Source: an uncultured Alphaproteobacteria bacterium
GTDB taxonomy: Bacteria; Pseudomonadota; Alphaproteobacteria; RF32; CAG-239
Reading direction: 5' to 3'
Assembly (NCBI GenBank): GCA_944392275.1
Contig: CALXWA010000002.1
Span: forward strand, 1 to 64,000
Length of the DNA: 64,000 nucleotides
The notes beneath the pieces are model-generated. The model was not told the DNA's origin, ran no database searches, and worked only from the letters and a program-made list of their open reading frames with translations. How positions within the stretch are numbered: position 1 is the stretch's first letter; the number at the start of each line of letters is the position of its first letter. The position numbers and the translations under genes were made by a program. Below are positions 36,309-45,900 of this stretch, in pieces.

Positions 36309-37608
36309 TGCCGTTTACTCCAAAAATTTTTCTGGTTGTTTTTAATTCTACGCTCTTATTTGATGATAGCGAAAAATCTTTTAATTTTTTACTTACATCT
36401 TCGCTTTTAAGCTCCGGATTTTTTGCTATCGGTTTAATTTTTGTTTTTTCAATTAATTGAGATGCCGGACTTTCCGTTGTGTAAATTTCTTGTTCTGTTT
36501 GGCTCTTTGGATTATCTTCCATTTCTTGTAAACGTTTTTGGATATCCTCGGGGCTTAAGTCGGATGATAAAACGTCCATTTCTTCCGCTTCGGGAAGATC
36601 TTCTGTTGTTATCGGCAGTGGTTCCGTACGGATATTTTGTACTGCAGATCTAATCTCATTAATTGTCGAGGTGTTCCCCATTTCATATGGCAGCAAACTT
36701 TGTGATGCTTCCTCTGCAGATGTCTCATAATTTAGGATTTGAGAATAACCCTCTTCTGAGATATTGTTATCCCCTTGAGGCTGGTAGGAATACCCTTGAG
36801 ATTGGTAAGGTATTGAGGAACTACTTGTTACAGTGTTCGGAGAGCTTGTTTGAGTGTTGTAACTGAGGTCAGCGGTGTTTTCGGTTGGATATTCCCATGC
36901 TGTATCTTCTGGAATCGTTGCGTTATTGGTTTCTGTCGTGTTGTTCTTTGATTGTTGGCCAAAAGGTGTTTTATCCAGTGTTGATGATACTTTGTTTTGG
37001 ACCGTATCAATTGCCGAATCGACAACGGCTCCGGCTCCCGATTGAAGAGAGGATACGCTATCTTTGGCCTCTTCTACTTGATTTTTTACATTATCAATCT
37101 CGGATTTGGCATTGTCTATTTCCGTTTTTACATTGTCTATTTCGGATTTTACTTTATCAACTTCTGCTTTGGCATCGTCAATTTTTGATTTTACATCCTC
37201 AACGGTTGTTTTAGCTTTATCTATCCCTTCTTTAACATCTGAAACCTTATCTTCAACCCAGTCTTTTGCATCATTAATCGAATCTTTAACACTAGATACT
37301 TTTTTTGCTGCCGCTTTAGCTGCCGCTTCTGCTTTTTCTTTTAGCTTTTCGGCTTTCTTTTTGGCTTGTTCTACTTTCTTTGCGGCCTTGGACAACGCAT
37401 TGATGTCACCAAGTTGTCCGATTTTTCCTTGAATATAATCACTGGCATAGCTGGCAATTTGTTCTTGTGCCGTTCCTGCCTCTTTGACATAGGTTGCCGC
37501 GGTATCAATACCATTTACAATTGGATCGGTGGATGCGGCATTGACCTTTAGAGGAGAGATTAATACCAGTCCTCCTAAAACATAATATGTCATTGCCTGC
37601 TTGTTCAT
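36301..37608 (-). CDS. Secreted coiled-coil protein with disordered C-terminal half
   Basis: A 435-residue protein with a signal peptide (about 1-24, ending VNAA). Residues 60-200 form a Lys/Glu/Ala coiled coil with an 11/7-residue-type periodicity (VKSKIDDAKAEVDKVKSEID and related copies). From 205 onward the sequence is Ser/Thr/Asn/Gln/Tyr-rich and probably disordered, with a short charged helix at the end. The coiled coil resembles that of the 615- and 456-residue neighbours. No known domain is visible. Gene borders are tight: 8 bp after the 179-residue gene, overlapping the next. Confidence 0.68.
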   Translation of the reverse strand: MNKQAMTYYVLGGLVLISPLKVNAASTDPIVNGIDTAATYVKEAGTAQEQIASYASDYIQGKIGQLGDINALSKAAKKVEQAKKKAEKLKEKAEAAAKAAAKKVSSVKDSINDAKDWVEDKVSDVKEGIDKAKTTVEDVKSKIDDAKAEVDKVKSEIDNVKTEIDNAKSEIDNVKNQVEEAKDSVSSLQSGAGAVVDSAIDTVQNKVSSTLDKTPFGQQSKNNTTETNNATIPEDTAWEYPTENTADLSYNTQTSSPNTVTSSSSIPYQSQGYSYQPQGDNNISEEGYSQILNYETSAEEASQSLLPYEMGNTSTINEIRSAVQNIRTEPLPITTEDLPEAEEMDVLSSDLSPEDIQKRLQEMEDNPKSQTEQEIYTTESPASQLIEKTKIKPIAKNPELKSEDVSKKLKDFSLSSNKSVELKTTRKIFGVNGNE

Positions 37609-37616
37609 GGTATCCT

Positions 37617-38156
37617 CTATTCTTCTATTTCTGCCGCTGCTGACGAAAACTCATTCACACGGTAATAATTCATCGCTCTGAGTACCGATAATGACGAATA
37701 CACATCAATAATATCGACAATTTGTTGTGATCCGAGTGCCGTTAGATTGCGGTTGCGGCACTGATGAACCTTAAGCGTATCCTCATCCTCTTGAGCACAG
37801 TCCTTAATGGAGTTTTCTATCTCATCTTCAATGTCTCCGGATTTGGATTTGGCTTTTAATGTTTTTTCCAGGTATTCCTTATTTACCTGATGGTATGCCT
37901 CATTAAAAAAAGACGAATATTCTTGAAATTGAACACCGGATGCTTTTTTAAGAGATAAAATTTTATCCAAGCATTGTTTTACGGTCCCATCCACCCAAAT
38001 ATCGGATGAACCGATATCACAAAACATAGCAAATTTCTTTGGGAAAATTAATACCCCATCGGCCCCTCTTCCGTCATCCGATGCGGCCAAAACTTTTCCG
38101 CTTATAAGGAATAAACTTAAAAAACTCATTAAGAAAAATTTTATTGTCTTGCTCAT
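37617..38156 (-). CDS. Secreted helical Cys-containing protein, VirB5-position family
   Basis: A 179-residue protein with a signal peptide (about 1-24, ending VLAA). The mature part has four Cys (MFCDIG, KQCLDKI, KDCAQE, HQCRNR) and a helical end VDIIDVYSSLSVLRAMNYYR. The VKQCLDKI segment and the C-terminal helix have counterparts in the last 170 residues of the 615-residue protein encoded just upstream (LDQCLVSI; TKLYSAKLMFEAYKNY), so the two are probably paralogues, this one without the coiled-coil arm. A strong AGGAGG site precedes ATG 38156. Confidence 0.7.
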   Translation of the reverse strand: MSKTIKFFLMSFLSLFLISGKVLAASDDGRGADGVLIFPKKFAMFCDIGSSDIWVDGTVKQCLDKILSLKKASGVQFQEYSSFFNEAYHQVNKEYLEKTLKAKSKSGDIEDEIENSIKDCAQEDEDTLKVHQCRNRNLTALGSQQIVDIIDVYSSLSVLRAMNYYRVNEFSSAAAEIEE

Positions 38157-38165
38157 GTTTTCCTC

Positions 38166-40013
38166 CTATTCTTCTTTGGGAGTGGAAAAATCATAATAAG
38201 ACAAATCGTAATTCTTATAGGCTTCAAACATTAGTTTGGCACTGTAGAGCTTGGTCAAGCTACTGATTGTTGTGACCACCGCTTTGTTGGTTTCAACAAT
38301 TTGGGCGTAAAGATCTTTTGTATTATCGGTCGTGGCCGTTTCTATTGAAGGTAACACCTCGTCAATCATTGCTTCAACATCGTTTCTGGCCTTATAGCCT
38401 TCAACAATATAAACGGCAGCATATTCTCTCAAACCATCGTCATAAAGTTGTTGTGGATTTCGAAATGTATTACCGATTGCTTCTTTGCTCTCATCATTAA
38501 TAGAGACTAAACATTGATCTAATACCCCTTCTTGCTGAACCTTGGCAGAACTTAATCCGCATTTCATACATATTCCTTTGGGAGCATAAAAAATATTATT
38601 AACATCCGTACAATTATCCTCTAACGATGAAAGCAGGGCAAAAGCCATAGGTGATTTTGTTTCTACGGAAGCATAGCCTCTTAATTGAGTTGTGGCCATT
38701 TCCGGTTTAAGAAAGCTCAAACTTTCTTTTTTTTGGATGGTTGCCGGAGCGGAATTTAGGGTTTTAACCTTCGATGCTTTATTGATTGTAAAAGATTTTC
38801 GGGTTGAGTTTATCGTTTCGGTGTTGGTTGGCATGTTTGGTAATGCTTTTGTCATGCCGGAGGTGTTTGAAGGGACCTGCATTAAAGAAGGAGCCGTTGC
38901 GGTTGTTTGTACTTCTTGTTGATTGGTTGAAAAATTTTGTGTTGTCGGCAATATTTTTTCTAAGGACTTTGCATCTGTTGTTTCTTGTGCCGAAGCAACA
39001 CTTTCTTCTTCTATTTCTGCAGCCGTTGCCGCAAAATTGTTTTGTTGTGTCTTTGGCTCTGATATTGGATTTAAATTAAGGCTTGATTCCGGTTTCTTTA
39101 CGGCATCTTTGCTTTCCTCATTCTCCTCAAAAGAGGCAATCTCTTCTGCTTGGGAGAGTGGATTTTGCACTTTTTGTGCCGAAGATGTAAAGCTTTGTCT
39201 GGTCGACGTTGGATTTGCCGTCGGACTGATAACATTCGGAAGCGTGGCTGATGTTCCACTATCTGTATTGCTTAACACACTTGATGAACCACTCTTGCTA
39301 ACACTTAAACCACTTGAGATTCCTCTATTAGCAGCGTTTGAGGTGCTTGAAACTCTACCATTGGCAACACTTACGCCTCCAGAGACTCCGCTATTGCTTA
39401 AATTAAGAGATGTGCTTGAGGATGTGTTTGATGATGTGCCACTCTCAGCCGAAGAAACCGTTGCCCCGTCAGAATTACCCCCTAAATCAATTCCTGCTTG
39501 TGAGGCAACATCATTAATTTTGTCTTGAGCTATATCTCCTAATGAACCGGCAAGCTGTTTTCCGGCATCAATTGCCGATTTTGCTTGTTGGACCCCATCG
39601 GTTACAGTATCTTTTGCCTCTTCAATACCGTCTTTTACATCATCAACCGTCTTTTCAAATTCGGCTTTATATTCCTCGAATTCCTTCTTGTATTCTTCGT
39701 ATTCTTTTTTATATTCTTCGACTTTTTCTTTATATTCATTAACCTTTTTGATTTGAGCTTCTATTTTTTCTTTACTGGATGTAACAAATTCCGTCAGGCT
39801 CTTTTTGGCATCACCAATGGCGGCCCCGGTCTTTTGGGTAAAGTCAATTGTGTCTTTTACAATTTTGGTTTCTTTGATGTCGTTCATCCAGTTTTTGACA
39901 TTGGCAACACCACTTTTGATATCATTTGTAATAGCCAGAGCATGTACATCCGTTACTCTAAAACAACAGAGTCCCACTAAAAGAATTATTTTTGCTAATC
40001 GAGCCTTCTGCAT
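38166..40013 (-). CDS. Secreted protein with coiled-coil arm and helical Cys-containing C-terminal domain
   Basis: A 615-residue protein: signal peptide (about 1-25, ending VHAL), a coiled coil (about 50-155) with a run of K/E/Y heptads (KEEYEEYKKEFEEYKAEFEK-like), a Ser/Asn/Thr-rich low-complexity middle (about 180-450) and a C-terminal domain (about 455-615) with CMKCG, LDQCLVSI, LREYAAVYIVEGYKARNDV and SLTKLYSAKLMFEAYKNY. It is the first of six secreted proteins after virB4. The arm-plus-head design suggests a structural surface or periplasmic component. No enzyme motif. The start follows GGGGAGAAGAG. Confidence 0.72.
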   Translation of the reverse strand: MQKARLAKIILLVGLCCFRVTDVHALAITNDIKSGVANVKNWMNDIKETKIVKDTIDFTQKTGAAIGDAKKSLTEFVTSSKEKIEAQIKKVNEYKEKVEEYKKEYEEYKKEFEEYKAEFEKTVDDVKDGIEEAKDTVTDGVQQAKSAIDAGKQLAGSLGDIAQDKINDVASQAGIDLGGNSDGATVSSAESGTSSNTSSSTSLNLSNSGVSGGVSVANGRVSSTSNAANRGISSGLSVSKSGSSSVLSNTDSGTSATLPNVISPTANPTSTRQSFTSSAQKVQNPLSQAEEIASFEENEESKDAVKKPESSLNLNPISEPKTQQNNFAATAAEIEEESVASAQETTDAKSLEKILPTTQNFSTNQQEVQTTATAPSLMQVPSNTSGMTKALPNMPTNTETINSTRKSFTINKASKVKTLNSAPATIQKKESLSFLKPEMATTQLRGYASVETKSPMAFALLSSLEDNCTDVNNIFYAPKGICMKCGLSSAKVQQEGVLDQCLVSINDESKEAIGNTFRNPQQLYDDGLREYAAVYIVEGYKARNDVEAMIDEVLPSIETATTDNTKDLYAQIVETNKAVVTTISSLTKLYSAKLMFEAYKNYDLSYYDFSTPKEE

Positions 40014-40086
40014 TGCTCTTCTCCCCAGCTATCCTTATATTAATAATATCAGATTTTTTGCCTTAAATAAATGGATTTGAAAGGCT

Positions 40087-42519
40087 TTATGCAAGATTTA
40101 AATATTTTGTAACAAAGTTTTCTTCACCATATTCTTTGATCAGCTCTTCAACCAAAAGAACGTTCTTGCGGCCAGAATTGTATAAACGCAAATAGCGTCC
40201 TAAACCACTCAAATCCACATCCAAAATAACAGATTCCCCCGTTGCCGGACGAGACAACAAAATAGCATATGGAAAATCACGATAACTTTTACCGAAAATG
40301 AAGTCGGTTTCGGCATCGGTCAAGTTCCAATTGGTGTAGTCCTCCGGTGTCCCTTGCGGGTTACGGAAGAAAATAATGGTCTGACATTGTCCGCGAATAA
40401 CCTCTCCAACGCCAAGTTTATCAATAATATTTGGTTGCTGGAAAGCACACAGATAAGCTTGACGTTTTTTACGACCTTCTTGTAATCCGATGGCAAAATA
40501 ATCTCGAAACATCGGATGCTTTAACATCGGAGCCGTTTCATCAATCATAATTAAAGAAGGAACGCCTGTTTCTCCTGTTTCTGACTGAATACGGTGCATG
40601 ATGTAGCTGATAACTGCCGGAGCTAGCGTTTCATCTTCAAAAATATGGGTAAAATCAAAAGCCATAAAGCGTTTTGACCGCAAATCCAAGCTATCGTTAA
40701 CGGCGTTAAATATTTTTCCGTATTGATCCGGATTAACCCATTTAAAAAGCTCTCTGCGCATATTGCCGGTCGGGGAAAAACAGCTCTTGTATAAATTGGT
40801 CATGACCCTTTCTTCCGGTCGCAGATAGTCAAAAGCCGTAGTCACGGCTCGAGCAATTTCTTTTTCTGAGACGGCATCATCAACCAAGGTAATCGCCCGC
40901 ATCCACCGACGCAAAAAGGCACGGTTATTTAAATTGTCTTCACAATCAAACGGATTGATTGAAACATTCTTTTCATCCCCTTCAAAGCCAACATAGGCTC
41001 CGCCGATGGCTTTGGTAAAAATTTCCGCACCACGGTGACGGTCAAAAAAGAATACCCTTAAATCCCTGTGGCGCATCGCTTGACCGGCTAAAAAGGTTAA
41101 TAATGTTGTTTTACCTTGACCAGTCGGACCGATAATACAACAGTGTGCCACAGCGGAATCTTCTGAAGAAACATGGAATTGAAAACGATAGGCCGAACCG
41201 GAAGTTGTCCGGAAAACGGTAATAGCCCCCGGGCCCCAGTCACTCTTGTCAAAACCTTCAGACGGTCTTTCAAAGGAAATTGCCGTTGCGACAACTCTTG
41301 ATAAGTAACGATAGGTCCGCGGTAGAGTATCATAGGTTGGGAATTGGTTGAAGAAAGTTGCTTGCGTAACCCACCCTTCTCTTACCGGGGTTACACTGTA
41401 CAAACGGCAAATTCGTTGAACTTCACTTTCGGCAAAATCAATTTCTTCTTTGCTGTCACCGCGAAGTAAAATTGCCATGGCATATTCGGTTAAAGCTTGG
41501 TGATTGGTGTCACTGTCTTCAATGGCAGCCAAAACTTCACTATACTGATCAACAACATCACCCGAAAAGCTTGTTGTTGCAGCCATCCGTTGCTGTTGCA
41601 TTAACAAAGCACGTGCCTGCGGCTTAAACATCGGGCGAATATTATGCAAAAGGACCAACTCGCTGTCTATGGCCAGCAGGGAAGCAACCATCCCTTCGTC
41701 CATGTAATCTCCGGAAGAACGAATCCCCATAACGGCTTCATATTTTTCTTTATCTCCGGAAAAGAACCGAATTAAACCGTTTTCCCCCGTAAAATGGATA
41801 TGATCCGCCGTAATTAACTCATTTAAATGTGAACCCTCGGCTCCGTTAATTTTTGGCTCCGGACGACTTACCGGACTACAAATTTTGGCATATACCGACA
41901 GGGGGCTGTCTTCTGCCGGAGAGCCTTCACTCTCATAAAGTGCCGTTACTCCGTATTCACTTAATGTTGCCAACAGAGCTTGAGAAGCATAGTTCAGGTC
42001 TTTAAGGGCATCTTCTCGATCCACAACCGAGAGAACGATGTAGTGTTTATTGCTAAAAACGCGATTTATATTTTCATGCCACACGGCTGAAATTTGGGCC
42101 AATAAAGCATTTCCAAAATCGCCACTTTCGGCTTCCAGCGGAATCCTTTCTCTTACGGTAATCACACGGCAAATCACCCTTAAATCCGATAGCCCGTCAA
42201 TCCAAGATTTCCTCGCTTCCAGCATTGACATAACTTTTTCATCGGTCACAAAGGATAAATCCATTCCGTTTACGCGAAAAACACGGGCTAAAGAATTATT
42301 GTAGCAACGAATCGTCATGCCGTCTGACAACAGTTTATTAAACGGCAAAAAGTCTGAAACTCTTGATTCTCGTGGTTGCGGCAAAACATAATACCCAAGC
42401 TTTGTTGCCCAGAATCCGGCAAATGCTGCCGCTGAGATAAAACCAATAATGGCGACAAGAACTTCTACATTTGAAAGCCCTTGCACAAAAATACTAAAAA
42501 AATCAAAATCAGGGCGCAA
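40087..42519 (-). CDS. virB4: VirB4 secretion ATPase
   Basis: An 810-residue VirB4/TrbE-family ATPase that powers pilus biogenesis and substrate transfer at the inner membrane. A short N-terminal membrane segment (about 15-40) precedes the CagE/TrbE/VirB4 N-terminal domain. Walker A GPTGQGKTT is at about 464-472 and Walker B LIMIDETAP at about 650-660, followed by conserved GLQEGRKKRQAYLCAFQQP and a C-terminal RecA-like lobe. The start is a TTG at 42519, with AAGGGGA upstream; it overlaps the end of virB3 by 11 bp. No ATG gives a complete protein. It lies in canonical position after virB2 and virB3. Confidence 0.94.
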   Translation of the reverse strand: MRPDFDFFSIFVQGLSNVEVLVAIIGFISAAAFAGFWATKLGYYVLPQPRESRVSDFLPFNKLLSDGMTIRCYNNSLARVFRVNGMDLSFVTDEKVMSMLEARKSWIDGLSDLRVICRVITVRERIPLEAESGDFGNALLAQISAVWHENINRVFSNKHYIVLSVVDREDALKDLNYASQALLATLSEYGVTALYESEGSPAEDSPLSVYAKICSPVSRPEPKINGAEGSHLNELITADHIHFTGENGLIRFFSGDKEKYEAVMGIRSSGDYMDEGMVASLLAIDSELVLLHNIRPMFKPQARALLMQQQRMAATTSFSGDVVDQYSEVLAAIEDSDTNHQALTEYAMAILLRGDSKEEIDFAESEVQRICRLYSVTPVREGWVTQATFFNQFPTYDTLPRTYRYLSRVVATAISFERPSEGFDKSDWGPGAITVFRTTSGSAYRFQFHVSSEDSAVAHCCIIGPTGQGKTTLLTFLAGQAMRHRDLRVFFFDRHRGAEIFTKAIGGAYVGFEGDEKNVSINPFDCEDNLNNRAFLRRWMRAITLVDDAVSEKEIARAVTTAFDYLRPEERVMTNLYKSCFSPTGNMRRELFKWVNPDQYGKIFNAVNDSLDLRSKRFMAFDFTHIFEDETLAPAVISYIMHRIQSETGETGVPSLIMIDETAPMLKHPMFRDYFAIGLQEGRKKRQAYLCAFQQPNIIDKLGVGEVIRGQCQTIIFFRNPQGTPEDYTNWNLTDAETDFIFGKSYRDFPYAILLSRPATGESVILDVDLSGLGRYLRLYNSGRKNVLLVEELIKEYGEENFVTKYLNLA

Positions 42520-42799
42520 ATTTATTCCCCTTTACCCGATACAGATTGTGGGACACTTTGTTTGCCTGACCATATGCCTGGATCATTGTCGATATGTGAG
42601 GCTCCTTTACACCGGCAATAATACATATAATATGTCCCAAAACCAAAGTTACCATAAATATCAGCGGGTTAATATCAAACGTTCCCATGAACATGAACAT
42701 AATCGGAAACTGCAACCCCATGTTTAACAGAGTTGGCAGAAAAGGCCCCCATAAAACTTTGGGAGGATTGGCTACGGCTTTTAATATAATTTCACGCAT
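42509..42799 (-). CDS. virB3: VirB3-like inner-membrane protein
   Basis: A 96-residue protein starting at ATG 42799. A TTG 57 bp upstream is in frame but adds residues that do not fit. It has the VirB3 layout: a short N terminus with a Pro motif (VANPPKVLWGPFLP), two adjacent transmembrane helices (about 18-38 and 44-62) and a hydrophilic tail (KEPHISTMIQAYGQANK). It overlaps virB4, its usual neighbour, by 11 bp, suggesting coupled translation. Confidence 0.85.
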   Translation of the reverse strand: MREIILKAVANPPKVLWGPFLPTLLNMGLQFPIMFMFMGTFDINPLIFMVTLVLGHIICIIAGVKEPHISTMIQAYGQANKVSHNLYRVKGNKFAP

Positions 42800-42959
42800 G
42801 GTCCGATATTCCCGCCCTTTTTGTGTTATGATAAAATTTGTTGTCTCTTTATGCAAGCAAAAGACTTTCTTTGCACATCTTTTTTATTTTGAGGCAACTC
42901 TGATTTTTAGGATACTTCTTTTTTATGAATAATGCGTTAATTTTATTCCTAAGCTGCTC

Positions 42960-45900
42960 TTACGGAGCAACAATCTCAGAAATTTTGCCTTTGATCGGTT
43001 TGCCGTCGTCTCCGTACAAGATATTTCCTTGGTTATCGGTCAGAAGTGGAACCGGATTACCTTCAGCATCATATTCCGGGTTACCGTTTTGGTCTAATGA
43101 TACCGGAATTTGGTTGCCATTTTTATCTAATACAGGAGCTCCGCTTTCGTTGGTTAAGACTAAATCTTGTTTTTTGTCTGCGGCAGAGGCTTCTCTTAAC
43201 CTTTGAATTTGAGCCCTTCTCTTTTGACGAGCAATCTCGTTTTCACGATCGGCATCTCGATCTTTTTGTCTTAGTCTTTCTTCAATTTCCTCATTACCGG
43301 CTTTTACTTCCTCTTGCCAGATTTGTCTTTCTACGGCTTCTTGATTGCTGGCGGCTATCCGTTGTAGAGCCATTTCTTTTGCTTTTTCTTTCATTTGATA
43401 TTGTTGTGCCCTTGAGGCCGTATCCGAAGCCGAGCCCTTACCGGTATTGGCATATGTTCTACTGCCGACGCTATACGAAACATTGGTACCGATGCGGCTG
43501 GTATATCTGCCGGAGCTATAACTCCGTGAAACCGCCGAGCGTCCGCTCCATGAGCTGAATACTTTTTTCGGGGTGTTGTAGGGACGATAGGTCTTTGTAG
43601 TATTTTCTTCATCATCGGAGGTAATATTTCCGTCCGAGCCATCGCCGTTATCGGTATTCCCGGTTGAAAAATTACCTAAATTCTCATCATCGGAAGTATT
43701 GTTGGTATCCCCTACCGCTAAATTTCCAAGATTGTCATCTTCTGAGGTATTGTTAGAGTTTCCGGTTGAAAAGGTGCCTAAGTTGCCCTCGCTTGAGGTA
43801 TTGTTGGTATTACCGGTAGAGAATGTACCTAAGTTGCCTTCACTTGAGCTATTGTTGGTATTACCGGTAGAGAATGTACCTAAGTTGCCTTCACTTGAGC
43901 TATTGTTGGTATTACCGGTAGAGAATGTACCTAAGTTTCCCTCGCTTGAGCTATTGTTGGTGTTACCGGTTGAAAAGGTGCCTAAATTACCTTCACTTGA
44001 GCTATTGTTGGTGTTTCCGGTTGAAAAGGTGCCGGAACTTTTTGCCTTTGTGGCCGAAGCATAGGCCGGAGCCATGCTTTGAGTGGCTGTTTTTTGTGTG
44101 GTGTCTTTTTCTGAGGTTGCCAATGGTGCCGAACGATTTATGCTTGTTGTTTTATCAACCACTGTCGTTGAGTTGTTGGAATTGTATGGAGATTCCGGAT
44201 TTTCCAATTCGGCCTGGCGTGTCTTATACTCATAATAGTTCATTTCGGCTGTTTTGCTGTCTTTTATTGCCGCATCAATATTTTTTTGTATTTCCGAAGC
44301 TTCTTGTTGTTTTTGGATTAAATCTTGATAAGCCTTATTGGCGGCCAAGATGTTTTCCGTACTTCCGTCTTGTTTTGCTGTCGCTGTTAATTCTTCTAAA
44401 TTTTTCTTTGCGGCCTCTATTTCTTTTGATTTTTCTGCAGCCATATTTCTGTATTGTTGCAAATCATCTTCTGCTTTGGCTTTTTGTTCCTGAGAAACCT
44501 GTTGTAAATATTTTACTTCTGCTATAGAAGCTTGACGGGCTTTTTCCTGCAAATCTTCTACCGGTTTTGCCGCTTCTTGGGCTGCAAGACGTGCGGCTTG
44601 TGCCTCTTTAGCCGCTAATTCTGCTCTTTTTTGAGCTTGCTCTGCGGCTCGGATTGCAACAGGATCTCGGCTGGAGGCAGCTTCTTTTGCCGCTTCTTCA
44701 GCTTTTTTTTGTGCTTCTTGAGCTTGTCTTTCTTTCTGCTCTGCTTGATTTGCCGCTTGGTTTGCCTTGCTTTTTGCTTGTTCGGCCGCCGAATTAGCTT
44801 GGTTGGCTTGGTTAACAATATTTTGACTTGTTAAGTACTGCTGTCTTAACTTTTCGGCTTCTGCCTCTTCTTGTTTGCGTTGTTGTTCGGCCGCTTTTTC
44901 TTCGGCAGCAATTTCAGCTTCTGTTTTGCTGTCTGGATCAATCACATCATAATTCTTTTGGGCATAGCCATAATTTAATTCGGCATCCATTTTAACAACA
45001 AAATCTTGAGCTTCTTGAAGTTTTTTCTTTTCCTCTTCTAAAGCTTTTTCGGCTTCTTGAGCTTTTTTACTTTGTTCGGTATATGCTTTTTGTTTTTCTT
45101 GATAAGCTTCTTGTGCCGCTCTTGCTGCCGCAATATCTTTTTGGCTTTTACTTTCTAGTGCTTTTTCCTTTTTGGCCTCATAATCGGCAAGAGCGGTATC
45201 TAATTCTTCCGATAGTTTTTCAGCTGCTTTTTGCTCGTAGGCAACTGATCCTTGAGTATTTGCATTCCCTTCCAGAACTTTAATCGTGGCGGCTGCCTCT
45301 TTTTGCACTTGTTCTGCGGCTTTTTTACTTTCTTGACGCGCACTATCTGCTAACCCTTGCAGAGGTTCTTTTGCGGCCTCAAGTCTTTGGTTAGCCTCTT
45401 CCCTGGCGGCTTTGGCCTCATTGGCCTTACGCGTGGCACTTTCGGCTTCTGATTTAGCAACATTGTAACGCCCCGTTGCCAACTTGCAAGCATTGCTTGT
45501 TATGTTTTCTCCTGAGCAGGCATCGGTCTTTTTTTGTTCTAAATCACTTACGGTTTGCGCCTTTTTTTGTGCCTCTTCTTGGGCTTTTTGGTAGGCATTT
45601 TCTTTATTTGTAGCATTTTGCAAAGCTGATTGGTATTCGGCCTGAGCCTCTTTTGCATTGGCTACGGCTGTTTTGGCAGAATCAATGGATTTTTCGGCAG
45701 CGGTTTTTTGTGCTTCTTCGGCAGCCGCTTCTTGTTGACGCTTTTGCTCTGCTTCTTGTTGTTTTACCCAACTTTGGTTTGCTTGTTCTTCTGCGGCCTG
45801 TTGGGCTTTCTTTTCATTGTTTTTGCGTTGATTATCTTCTAATTTATCATTCAATCCGGTAACATCTCCGGCTGTATCCAGAAGATAAGTTGCATTTTTG

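Noticed and set aside
38804..39528. Long plus-strand frames opposite the 615-residue secreted protein gene
   Set aside because: They arise from biased Ser/Asn/Thr codons of the real gene, with no ribosome site or recognisable domain.
40040..40060. Small palindrome ATATTAATAATAT between virB4 and the upstream-strand gene as a terminator
   Set aside because: It is short and AT-only without a T tract; likely chance in AT-rich DNA.
42800..42959. Spacer between the giant gene and virB3 as a promoter or terminator site
   Set aside because: I found no convincing hairpin or -35/-10 pair; only a tiny nine-codon frame, which is not supported.
43699..44064. Open plus-strand frame across the 51-bp repeats of the giant protein gene
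   Set aside because: It is an antisense shadow made by in-frame tandem repeats; the minus-strand product has a signal peptide, ribosome site and domain logic.
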